This document shows, one piece after another, positions 12,116 through 21,806 of a DNA stretch of 64,000 bases. The stretch covers positions 744,001-808,000 of the forward strand of contig NC_089392.1 in the NCBI RefSeq assembly GCF_003171515.1, written 5' to 3'. Position 1 is the stretch's first letter, and each line of letters opens with the position of its first letter. A program made the translations under genes and the position numbers. The notes beneath the pieces are model-generated. The model saw only the letters and a program-made list of their open reading frames with translations. It did not search any database and had not been told where the DNA came from. This DNA is from Pyrenophora tritici-repentis. Taxonomy: Eukaryota; Ascomycota; Dothideomycetes; Pleosporales; Pleosporaceae.

Positions 12116-12230
12116 TTCTTCGCTTTCCAGAACACTAAAAGCTAAAGTTCTAGCTAGTCTAGTTGTCTAGATATATAGCTTTAAAAAAAGGTAGCTTTTT
12201 TAATGTTGTTTTCTTTTTGTCACCCTACTG
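12116..12230 (-). repeat. Right terminal inverted repeat of the Tc1 element
   Basis: Inverse partner of 10128-10242. It ends GTCACCCTACTG followed by TA. Confidence 0.88.
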
Positions 12231-12232
12231 TA

Positions 12233-14770
12233 TTTACTATCGCCCTAGTCCTCGCGCACTTTAACCCTACGCTTAAGACCTAGGTTAAAACAGACTCCTC
12301 TAACACCGTAACAGCAGCTATGCTGTCTTAAGTCGAGACTAACAAAGTGGTAAAACTAGTTGCTTTTATCTCTATAAAGATGTTACTAGCTAAGTGCAAC
12401 TATGCTATCTACGACAAGGAGCTTATAGCCATCGTCCGCGCCTTTAAAGAATAGAGACTAGAGCTGGCCGGCACCTTAGACCCGGTGAAGGTTATCTTAG
12501 ACTATGCTACCTTACAGACCTTTATAGTCAATAAAGCACTTAATAGGCGTTAAGTAAGATAGGCTAAGTTTCTAAGTAAATTCAACTTTAAGATTACTTA
12601 CTAACTAGGCAGACTAGGCAGCAAACCCAACGCCTTAACGAGACGCCCCGGCGACACACCTACAAACCTAAACGATCCACGGATCATACATCAGACCCAG
12701 ACAATCCTCAGCCCTAACCACGTCGACGACGTTATTAAACGAGACACGCACACACACAACAACGCCTAACAAGCAATTTAACTCGCGGCGCTGTTATTCG
12801 AATACGCGGAGGAGGTATAAACGCTAGCAGGCATACTATATCTAATAAGCGAGGAGGCGTATAGCGTCGATAATTTAGTAGATAACAACTCAACCCTAGA
12901 CGTAGCCTTAGACAGCTAGCCTAAGGGGGAGATAATAGAGATCCCTTACGCTACTGCGCCAGCTCCCCCGGCACCCGTGCTGGGGGAGAACGCGCCTAAC
13001 GATAGACTTATAACAGCGATCGTAAATGCCTACTACGTCGATCCTATACTACAAGAAATAATACGAGCAAAGGCAGACGGCGCCTATTACCTTCCCTATA
13101 CTATCGCTTTATAAATAAAGCTAAAGCTAGAGCTATAGAACTGCGAAATCCGTAATAGTCTAGTTTACTTCCGCGGTAGACTCTTTATCCCCTACGACGA
13201 CAATCTTCGCAAAGACATCGTCCGTTAGTTCTACAACACTACTACAGCAGGCTATAGTAGTAAGCGCTCTACCTACTACCTAGTTAGCTAATAGTACTAC
13301 TAGCCGCTTATAACAGACATAGTCGCTTAGTATACCTAGAGTTATATAGTCTGCCGACGCGCAAAGCTATACAGAGACTGTAAGTAAGGACTGCTGCACC
13401 CGCTCCTTGTACTAAAACGATTCTAGACTAACATTTTAGTCGACTTTATTACACCCCTACTAGACTATACTAGATTTAGACGCACCTACTCTTATATTAT
13501 AGTCGTAATTAACTAGCTAAGCAAGTCGTAATAGTTTATCGCCCTAGACAGCCTTAAAGTTAATACTATTGTCTAAGCATTTGTCGATTATATCTAGAGA
13601 GAGGAAGGTTTCACTACTATAATTATGTCTGACTAAGGGTCACAGTTTGTCTCTTATCTCTAGAAGGAGCTATATTATTAACTAGGTGTTACACTAAAGC
13701 TCTCTACAGCTTACTACCTAGAAATAGACAGCTAGACTAAAGTCGCTAACGCTAGACTAAATTGTTACCTACCTGCTTGTGATGGGCTAGACCTATGTAG
13801 GCCTACTTGTAGGCTAAGAGAGCAGCGCAGTCATGCCTCCTACATAAATATCGACTACGCAAGCTGAATCGCGTTGATTCAACTTGTGCATGCCTTTTGC
13901 GCAGGCGTGGTGCATGTAGTCGTGCCGCTAGTCTTATAGACTCTCGCCCCTTACAGTGCTTACACGAACTATATGCAAAACGACTAGGTAGACTAGCTAC
14001 TACTAGCCTAGCTCGCTATTAATAATAGAGAAAACGTGTCCTCTAGCGTCGCACCTGCGCTTGCCACTAAGGGCTACCTACCTCGCATAGGATCGGAACT
14101 AGTCACCAAAGACTTGCCCATTACTGACGCCTGTTCACGCGCAGAACAGTTGCTCCGCGAAGACGCCTAAGGCACGGTAAAAAGAATAACTAACGTTATC
14201 CGTTTCATGCAAGAAAATCTTCGCTAGTCCTAAGATAAGATAGAATACTACGCTAACTAATATAGACAGCCCGCTCTAGACTACCGCGTTGGTAACAAAG
14301 TCTATATTAATGCCTGTAATATCCCTATAATGCGCCTAAGCCGCAGTCTTAGCGCAAAGAACATTAGCCTATATAAAGTGCGAGCTTTACCTAACTAATA
14401 TACAGTTAAGCTCGCACTACTAAACTACTATAAACAAGTCTATCTAGTGTTCTACTTATAGTTACTACACCTAGACGCCGATTAAACAGCTCGCCTAACT
14501 AAGGGCGTTATCGCTGAGAAACACCCTAACAGAGAGCACGACTACTACGTAGACATAGTCGTCGACTGTCGCATAGATAAACGACGCAAGGACACCCTTA
14601 TAAATAAGAAAGGCATACTCTAGTATAAAGTTAAGTACACTAACTCCCTAGACTAGAATGCCTCGCCCGTATAGCAAGACTATACAGACCTGTAGGGCGC
14701 AGAGGAAGCGGTTAAAGACTTTCACCGTCTCTATCCTAACAAGCCCCCACCTTACAAACTATATTAAGAC
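12233..14770 (+). pseudogene. Ty3/gypsy pol, part 2: RNase H, integrase and C-terminal domain
   Basis: RNase H is recognised by KTDSSNTV (first Asp), AIYDKELIAIV and DYATLQTF. The tether and integrase follow: LVYFRGRLFIPYDD, the zinc-binding region, a catalytic core with LVDFITPLL and MSD.GSQFVS, and a C-terminal part with KVYI and a chromodomain-like tail ending near 14766. Stops occur every 10-30 codons, most where Trp or Gln is expected. The integrase core is further split by a 178-bp insertion at 13778-13955. Confidence 0.85.
13778..13955. mobile_element. MITE-like hairpin insertion inside integrase
   Basis: The sequence from 13778 to 13955 has no place in the integrase reading frame, which resumes immediately after. 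Its ends are imperfect inverted repeats (TGTGATGGGCTAGA and the inverse of TCTCGCCCCTTACA), and the centre is a hairpin around AAGCTGAATC...GATTCAACTT near 13859-13884. Short length, lack of coding and palindromic structure fit a non-autonomous DNA element. The target duplication is unclear (CTGCT against GTGCT), so the superfamily is not assigned. Confidence 0.6.
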
Positions 14771-15039
14771 CTAGCGTTATATCTTAACCTAGTCGCTGTA
14801 TATTTATTTAGTCGCGATAATATTAAAGTTGTTAGCGTACTAGACAGTTGTGAGCTTGCCTTATTACCTTCGCATTTACTAATAGCACAGCTTAGACCTA
14901 GCAAGGTGGCACAACTTAGGGCGTCTGTCTCTAAGCAGAAGCAAGGACCTAAAGGATAAGACACAACATAACTGCTCGGCATTAAGCACAGCGTTATAAA
15001 ATAAAGGACATTCACAGCTTACAGGTGTAACCGTCTTCT

Positions 15040-15054
15040 GAAAGGGGGGGGTAA
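15040..15054 (+). other. Polypurine tract of the Ty3/gypsy element
   Basis: GAAAGGGGGGGGTAA lies directly against the 3' LTR, the position where plus-strand DNA synthesis of an LTR retrotransposon is primed. This supports the LTR start at 15055. Confidence 0.8.
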
Positions 15055-15221
15055 TATTACGGATCTATAGACTCGCTCGGCCCATGGCCCCCATATCGAT
15101 AAGATCCTTATCTTATCGGACTAGCGCCTTGGCGCCCACAGCATAAGTTCGGGCTCACAACGTAGATAGCTCGATAGCTTGTATCTTGTTAAATCCAATC
15201 TTTCTTGATCGATCCCTCACA
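15055..15221 (+). repeat. 3' LTR of the Ty3/gypsy element
   Basis: 167 bp, same length as the 5' LTR. Begins TATTACGG (TG changed to TA) and ends CCCTCACA. An inverted fragment of the same family starts at the next base. Confidence 0.88.
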
Positions 15222-15841
15222 GTAGGCATCCTTACTTGTCTCGTTTAGTTAGGCTATAATTAGCGGCGGCGCTAAAAGCGGCGGTAGATTTTTTTCTAGC
15301 AGGTAGGTACAGCTATGCAGCTAGGCAATTAGGCGTTTTACTATAGCGGCGCTTCTGTGGTGGTACGTCTAGTTAATGTAATCCTCGTTGTATAAGTATT
15401 TCTGTCATTAGCGTGTCGCTTGCGGCGACAAGAAAATACAATTTGCAAACGAGCTTCTAGGGCCCGTCTTAAAAGGAAGCTTATATAATATAATATAAGG
15501 GCTTAATTAAGAGTATAGAGAAAGTGTGAGGGACGTCAATAGTTGAGATGACCGTATCTGTATTAAGTACTAAGTGAGATATTGCGTGCAGGTTCGAAGA
15601 CCTGCGCGGGTCGAACTTTGGTGTTCGGCTGTGGCCTTCGCTTAAGGCGCACGGGCCACCTCGCTTACTAGAGGTCGCGGGTTTGATCCATGACAGAAAG
15701 ATTGGATTTAATAAGATATAAGCTATTAAGCTATCTACGTTATGAGCCCGAACTTGTACTGTGGGCGCCAAGGCGCTAGTCCGATAAGATAAGGATCTTA
15801 TCGATATGGGGGCCATGGGCCGAGTCTATGGATCCGTAACA
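15222..15841 (-). mobile_element. Inverted 5' fragment (LTR plus leader) of the same gypsy family
   Basis: On the minus strand 15841-15523 is an LTR (TGTTACGG ... CCCTCACA) with an insertion, and 15522-15222 matches the leader 5980-6321 of the full element. It ends exactly at the 3' LTR of the main element. The arrangement, LTR followed by an inverted LTR-leader, gives the pair a palindromic look and could reflect a nested or aberrant integration (inference). Confidence 0.85.
15533..15694 (+). mobile_element. tRNA-like / SINE-like insertion inside the inverted LTR
   Basis: Comparison with the two clean LTRs shows about 160 extra bases between GTGAGGGA and AGAAAGATT. The insert contains TGGCCTTCGCTTAAGGCG, close to the A box of type II tRNAs (Leu/Ser: TGGCC....TTAAGGCG), and GGGTTTGATCC, close to a B box, about 45 bases apart. 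The acceptor stem does not pair, so it is not a working tRNA. A tRNA-derived SINE is the best guess; no poly(A)-like tail is visible. Confidence 0.5.
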
Positions 15842-15981
15842 GCTAAATATGCTCCTAGTGTTAAGTATTGTTAAACGGGTAAACGCAGCGATTTAATTAA
15901 AGGCTTTCGGGCTTATAACTGTAATAGGGTGAGAAGAGGAGGAGGACTACGTTGCATTATATAGCTATAGAGGAACTGCAG
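15842..15981. other. Border between transposon block and gene-bearing DNA
   Basis: No gene. Sequence character changes here from TAG/CTA-rich relics to mixed composition. Confidence 0.4.
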
Positions 15982-16900
15982 CTATATAGGTGTGTGTGAT
16001 GAGAAAGTGTGGTAGCGATAGCCGTACCTAACTCTCACCCAAGTGGATCTTGGCAAGGCCCAAACCGTTACAACATATGCTAGATTTTCTTTAGATCTAG
16101 AGGTAAGATATGTGATGTGTAGTTTGTATCGTTGAGTTTGCATGAGCCAATTAAGCAGGTATGCTTGAATGAATATGCTACTGGCTTCGCTCGTATCGGA
16201 GACGTATTCGTAGCTTGCCAGTTGGAAAAAGGGAGGTATAGTCGTGATCATCTGAGCGATTTCCAAGTCCATAGCCGTTATCTGAGTATCGCAACTGGGA
16301 CTTGTGAGGTTTGTTGACGATTGTAGTGTGTGATCGACGATGCTGCGAGATATCTCTGCGAGACGCAGCCGTTCTAGAAAATGAGAGGTGTCAGTTGGCT
16401 CGGTCGCAGCTGCTTCTGCCGGTATCTCGCTGGGTCCAATGTCTACGTCATGGATGTTGAGCGGCCGGTTGACCGTCATCTGTCTTGGGTGTGCTTGATA
16501 GACACCCTCGCATGGACCACCCTATCGTGCAGCGAGTAACCTATAGGATACCGTCAGTATACCGCATTGTGCTTCACCGGGGTAGACGAGATCAACTAAA
16601 TCAATCAGTGGCGACTGAATACCACCACACCCGACGCCTCTTTTCGATTCGCGAAGTGGAAACAACGTGGGCGTTGGCCGAACTATCAATACAGTGAAAG
16701 CCTATCTCACGAGCCAACAGCAGGTCGGTGGAGATTAGAGATCGGTATCGCAACGAGACGCCTTCTGAGTTTGATATGACAAGCGAGAGGATGACAATCC
16801 CTTGGATGGTTTCCAATGTGAGTGTAGCACAGTCCTGCGCGGCATTGAGTACTGCATATGCCGGTCTGATCCATGAAGATGTCTGTGCGTCGGCCTACGC
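15982..16900 (-). pseudogene. Truncated fungal_trans-type transcription-factor gene
   Basis: The minus strand encodes the middle homology region of a fungal zinc-cluster regulator. An upstream piece (about 16890-16602) reads LTLETIQGIVILS ... SRIEKRRRVWWYSVATD. A downstream piece (16540-15982) reads LLAAR-stop-GGPCEGVYQAHPRQM, RPLNIHDVDIGPSEIPAE, and so on to QRYKLHITYL. The two fit across a 61-bp intron (16541-16601) whose acceptor is intact but whose donor is AT instead of GT. A Trp codon expected after LLAAR is TAG (16522-16524), and another TAG is at 16895-16897. No N-terminal Cys6 zinc cluster is present, and similarity fades toward the transposon border. It is therefore a remnant. The family call is strong; the original target genes are unknown. 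Confidence 0.8.
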
Positions 16901-16974
16901 CGAAGACACAAACAGTGATTGTTCATCGTCTCCGTCCTCGCGCGAACCCCAAATATGGGTTACGCAGGCAATAC

Positions 16975-17185
16975 TCAGGAGCAAGATGAGACGGCCGTAG
17001 TTGATCGTTCGACTGACAAGGATTATATGCCTAGCGCCATGTACCTCGTCGACACGTACACTGTTCATGCTGCAAGCACAATCTTCCGATGCCTTCTAGG
17101 AGCTCCTCTACCGCTTGTCGGTCCAGCTATGTTTGATAACTTGGATCTGGGTTGGGGTAACTCAGAAGGCCCGGCCTTAAGCTAG
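16975..17185 (+). pseudogene. C-terminal stub of an MFS (DHA1-like) transporter
   Basis: An open stretch contains YLVDTYTVHAAS, LLGAPLPLVGPAMFD and LGLGWGNS-like LDLGWGNS, which together are the signature of the penultimate helices of fungal drug:H+ antiporter-1 transporters. About six residues normally present between the AAS and the FR are missing, there is no N-terminal portion, and the frame ends just after WGNS. It overlaps the region upstream of the broken regulator gene and ends about 150 bp before PUS7. A regulator and a transporter side by side suggests a lost accessory gene pair (inference). Confidence 0.7.
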
Positions 17186-17333
17186 GGCTAACTATCTCCG
17201 CGTGCACGATCCTGGGCCCCTCGCGAAAAACTTCCCCACTAGAAAGTCGAGCTTGAGCTTGGAGGCAGCCACGGAACCAAGTTTGCGCCAACACTGCGTC
17301 AACTCTCAGACTCGCTCTCATTCTCACCTGAAC

Positions 17334-19756
17334 ATGTCTCGAATGTCAGAAGACTCATCGCGACCTGCGAAACGCGCGAAAATTGACGATAGTTCCGCCA
17401 TCGACGCTGATTTGGAGCGTGAAGTGCGCGCTGGCATAACGGAATATGTCTGCCCGGATAACCTCGGTTTCAAGGGAGTGTTGAAGCAAAGATACACTGA
17501 TTTCCTGGTTAACGAGATTGGACTCGATGGGCAGGTGTTACATCTGACGAGTACAGCAGTAGAGGAGCAGAGGAAGGTAGATCAGGGCACAGATGTGGCC
17601 AATGGCGCCGATAAAGAAGCATCCAAAAGTGCGGTAATAGAAGAGCAAAAACAAGATGCAGATGCGTATGATACAGGACTTGGTGGGGAGGTCAAGCTAC
17701 AAGTGGCAGCTAAGCCAACGCCCCAGCCCCAGCTCGAGACTGCCGAGCCGATCGAGGAACCGGTTGCTAGTCAGCCAGAAACTCAAAAAGAAGACTCAGA
17801 GAAAGAGGTAAGCATTGTACATGACATAATCGTGGCGCAGATACTAATACCGCGCAGAAGTTGGCAGACGACGATCGCAACACACTACATTCAATATTCG
17901 GCGAGCAAACCACTGATGAGATAATCAAGCTCGTAAGACAGGTACGACGACGCGAATCCAAAAAGGCAAAAGACTTCAAGGCCGTCATATCACCGCCGAT
18001 AACCGACAAGGACATGCGCACAAAAGCTCACCAGAGTCTGCGTCGGATATTCCCAAATCTGCTGGAGAGTGCCATGGAGAGCGACCAGACCATACGCATC
18101 AAGGCCACACCACCAGCCGAGCGCAAGAATAAGAAAGGAAAGGGTGGCGGCAGAGATCGCGAAGATCATTCTAGGCGACGAGGCGGTCTGGACTGGGAGG
18201 AGCTGGGTGGGGAATACCTCCACTTCAATCTCTACAAGGAGAACAAGGACACAATGGAAGTGGTGGGCTTTCTTGGAAGCAAGCTCAACTGTGGTACAAA
18301 GGGCTTTGGGTTTGCAGGTACCAAGGACAGACGAGCATGTACCGTCCAGAGAGTATGCGTCAAGCGCCAGACGGCTCAGCGCATGCAAAACTTCAACAAG
18401 ATGTTATTCAATGCTTGTGTAGGTAACTTTGAGTATCGCCACCATGATCTGAAGCTAGGCGACTTGATGGGCAACGAGTTCACCATCACACTCAGAGACT
18501 GTCATTTTCAGGGCGAGCAAGGCCTGACGTTTGAAGAACGACTGAAGCTTGCCGACAATGTAATCGGCAAAGCCATCACCGATTTTTCGCAAAAAGGTTT
18601 CATCAACTACTATGGCCTACAACGTTTCGGCTCTTTCTCAGCAAGCACCGACGCCGTTGGCCGTAAGATGCTACAGGACGATCTTCAAGGCGCAGTTGAG
18701 CATCTTCTCGAATACAGCGACGTTGCTCTCGCTGCCGCAAACGGTACCGATGTGAGCTCCGATGTACAGGTCTCTCAAGATGATAGGAATCGTGCAAAGG
18801 CCCTCCATATCTGGAAGACCAAAGGCAGTGGCAGCGAGGCCCTGGACTTCCTCCCCCGGAAATTCACCGCTGAACGCAACATCATTCAACATCTCAGCTC
18901 GCGCAACAGCAAGTCGGGACGTTACGACCGCAAAGCAGACTGGCAAGGCGCACTCATGACGATACCTCGCACGCTGCGTCTGATGTACGTCCACGCTTAT
19001 CAATCACTCGTCTGGAATACCGTTGCAGGCAAACGCTGGACTATGTATGGCGACAGAGTCGTTGAAGGTGATCTCGTCCTCGTCAACGAACACCGCGACA
19101 AGGAGCTTTCCAACACCGCGACTGCCAAGGTAGACACAACAATTGACCAGGATGGCGAGATGATTATCAACCCCTCGGGCACTGAGAACGCAAATGCCCC
19201 CGAAGCCGACTTCGAACGCGCTCGCCCACTCACGGCCGCCGAAGCCGCATCAGGGCAATACACAATTTGGGATATAGTCTTGCCACAACCTGGCTTCGAT
19301 ATCGAGTACCCGCAGAACGAGATCGGTACGTTCTACAAGAAGTTCATGGGCAGTGAAAAGGGTGGAGGCTTAGATCCCTACAAAATGCGCAGGCAGTGGA
19401 GAGAAGTCAGTCTCAGTGGAGGCTACAGAAAGTTTCTTGCCAAGCCTTTGGGACCGCTGACTTATGCGCTGCATGATTATACAAAGCCAGACGAACAGTT
19501 TGTGGAAACGGATTTGCAGAGGCTGGGCAAGGAAAGAGATGTTTCGGGAAGGAAGGGAGAGGAAGGAGCCGCAGTTGAGGATGGAGATGGGGACATGGAA
19601 GATGGTAAGGAAAAGGATGAGGAGCAGGAGAAGAAGATTGCGGTTGTACTTAAGTTGCAGCTGGCAAGCAGCCAGTACGCCACCATGGCTCTGAGGGAGC
19701 TTATGAAAGCTGGTGGTGTCAAGGCGTACAAGCCTGATTTCATGGGTGGAAGGTAG
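17334..19756 (+). CDS. PUS7: tRNA/mRNA pseudouridine synthase Pus7 (TruD family)
   Basis: Exons 17334-17807 and 17858-19756, 790 aa; the 50-bp intron has GTAAGC and GCGCAG. The start is the first ATG (MSRMSEDSS), followed by a basic motif PAKRAKID that may be a nuclear signal. The TruD catalytic region is clear: GFAGTKDRRACTVQ around residue 312 (catalytic Asp in TKD) and INYYGLQRFG near residue 407, then the TRUD insertion domain and QPGFDIEYP and GGYRKF motifs near the C-terminus. Pus7 isomerises uridine in tRNA, U2 snRNA and mRNA. It is longer than the 676-aa yeast protein because of a Glu/Lys-rich N-terminal linker (residues about 80-160) and an acidic C-terminal insert. Intact, despite lying 1.5 kb from the transposon block. 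Confidence 0.95.
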
Positions 19757-20273
19757 TGAGCCCGGGGTTGATGCATCGTAATGGATCTCATGCACCAACA
19801 GAACAGCTGGCGAATTTCAATGATATGACATCAGATTCTCGTATACACATAAATGATACAGAAGAAATTGCTCGAACAGCATGGACCAACCAAAAAAGCC
19901 CCTCAAGTCACTCTTATCGCTTCATATTGTGACCAATCACCAGTCTGGCCTACACTTTCCATTTTCCCTGTCCCTGATGCTCAGCTCAAAACGGTTCATG
20001 AGACCCTTCCAGCAGAAATCATCTAACCCCGCTGTGTCAAGTTGACTACAAAGACATAGTCATACGACCGGGTCAAGGATAAGCTTGATCGAGCATTTGA
20101 ACTCGCCTAGCCTGTTCGAATACTCTGTATGCTGCCTTCAGGCTCTCCAAAGCATGGACTCGCCTCTTGCTGAGCATTGTGTATTGGACCGCTGATGCGA
20201 TGCACCTTCGTTCTCCCGGGTCAGCAGTGGTTGGCGGTCTTGGTATGTACACTCCGATCAAGACGGTCGCTAC
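19757..20273. other. Intergenic region between convergent genes
   Basis: Holds the 3' ends of PUS7 and the PTH11-like gene. No additional gene is supported. Confidence 0.5.
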
Positions 20274-21806
20274 TCATACTTCTCCATAACAATCCGGCGA
20301 CGCCGGTGCAGTGGTAGGCCTCTGGAGTATCGGAGGTATATCTAAGACAGCGTCTTTGCGGAAAGACCAGCTTACACGCGCGCTTCGGTCATGATTCTTT
20401 GCTGGTTCTTTTCCGGGCCCCTCGCTCGAGCTATAGTGCCAACCAAGCTCGGGAACAGGCAAGTCTTGTCTTCCTAAGATGGGGTCCATGCTTGTGCGCG
20501 TATGGCCTATGTCGGATGAAAGCGTAATTGCTTCCTCGCCGTTTGGTGCCAAAGATACGCTACTGATGGGTTCAAGTGAATATTCGATTCCTGGCTGCTT
20601 ATCCTCGGCGCCGCAGCAGTCTCGATCGATTTCCGCAAGTGCAATATCATAATGTGGCGTTGAGCTACCGTGTGCGCTCTTTGGTGTATAAGATTGCTGC
20701 GTCGACCTTCCGCTTCTTGACAGTGTTGTGGTGTTGGACCCGGACAGCGCATTTGAGCCCCTTGCTCGATGAAGGACGTGTTTGAAAAGCGGTCTTAGCG
20801 TTGCTATACACCCGGCAGTGATGCAAGCACCTGCTTCTATTGTACTCCAAATGGAAACGTTGACTACGTTCCAAAAGAAATCCTTGGTCCTCGCAAGTCC
20901 GTCTATATAGGGGAAGCGTATGATCGAGCAGATGCATCCACTGTAACGTGTTAGAGAGAATAAACCGGGAGAGAAAATGGATAGAACCTACAGTGCTGCC
21001 AAGGACAGTACGAAGCCGATGGATAATTTAGACCTCAAGTCCATTTGGGCGTTCCAAAGAAGCAAGACTGGCAGTATAACGAATATTATATCTGTCAGAG
21101 CGCTGAAGGCGCCTAGTTGGGGTTTAGTTAGTATATTGACATTGGAGTAAATGGAGCAAAACATATGCGTACCTTGCTGATATCCCATGAACAAGTCGGT
21201 GGATGCAGAAGTGCAGTTATTGGTGAATTCGTTAAGGATGTATATGGATAGATCAGGTCCGCATCTGAAGAGACAGTAAAAGAAGGCAGTGAGAGACGAT
21301 CCAATGTTGACGCCAGCTGTAACGTATATGATGATGAAATGGGCACGCTTAACGACGATGCGAGCAAAGAAGATACAGACCGATACCTTGATTATCATCA
21401 TGGACATGATGTAACCGCATTCACTCATAAAGACCCACTGGGATGGTCAGTTGGATGCAGCATCAACAGATGAGATGTTTGGTACCGTGGTTAATTGTTG
21501 TTGACGTTGTAAACTGGTGACGTGTGTTCCTATACCGTTTGCTGCGATATATAATTGTGCTGTACAAAACACCGTGAAAACCATCTGAGGATGTTAGGTC
21601 TACAATGCTCCTAGAAGCAGGAATTCACTTACACAGGCGAGTATCATCGTAGCATCATCCCAACCAAAGTTTGATATGACACAAGTTCGCGTCCATATCC
21701 TCAACAGTAGGGAGAACCAGGCGATTGTCAGAAAGGCGATCGTGATTTGGTTCTGAAGTATTGCCGAGTTTGCCACATCGGTCGGACTGTGTTGACCCAT
21801 GATCAT
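20274..21806 (-). CDS. PTH11-like integral membrane protein (fungal rhodopsin-fold domain)
   Basis: Five exons: 21806-21633, 21584-21486, 21437-21173, 21112-20992, 20940-20274 (441 aa). All introns are 48-60 bp with GT-AG ends and consistent phase. Seven hydrophobic segments are visible, beginning with ITIAFLTIAWFSLLLRIWTR and including IIYVTAGVNIGSSLTAFFYC and ALTDIIFVILPVLLLWN. The motifs GWDDATMILA after helix 1, FRCGPDLS, and FWNVVNVSIWSTIEAGACI followed by LRPLF are typical of the fungal rhodopsin/PTH11-related family of seven-helix proteins. The first cysteine-rich CFEM domain seen in some PTH11 proteins is absent. The 200-residue cytoplasmic tail is Ser/Thr-rich. Members are candidate plasma-membrane receptors; ligand unknown. 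Confidence 0.88.

Larger units (their letters stand above)
10128..12230 (+). mobile_element. Tc1/mariner transposon, apparently intact, inside the gypsy pol
   Basis: The element starts CAGTAGGGTGACAAAAAG and ends with its inverse complement, flanked by TA at 10126-10127 and 12231-12232. The terminal inverted repeats run about 115 bp with only a few differences, from the tips to the words GTGTTTTGGAAAGC / GTGTTCTGGAAAGC. Length is 2103 bp. It encodes a transposase with no nonsense codon in the spliced frame, in contrast to every other element in the block. The gypsy pol sequence resumes at 12233 with RNase H, so the insertion is later than the gypsy element. Confidence 0.93.
5813..15221 (+). 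mobile_element. Full-length but inactivated Ty3/gypsy LTR retrotransposon
   Basis: The 5' LTR is 5813-5979 (TGTTACGG to CCTCACA) and the 3' LTR is 15055-15221, both 167 bp; the terminal TG of the 3' LTR has become TA. A polypurine tract precedes the 3' LTR. Between them are gag, protease-like, reverse transcriptase, RNase H and integrase segments in Ty3/gypsy order, all full of stops. It is interrupted by a Tc1 element (10128-12230) and a small hairpin element (13778-13955); without these it would be about 7.1 kb. The bases after the 5' LTR do not look like a normal tRNA primer-binding site. Flanking 5-bp sequences (CGAAC, GTAGG) do not match, and an inverted fragment abuts the 3' LTR, so the right flank is rearranged. 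Confidence 0.9.

Noticed and set aside
15481..15816. 111-codon minus-strand frame
   Set aside because: Lies entirely within the inverted LTR and its insertion; no domain.
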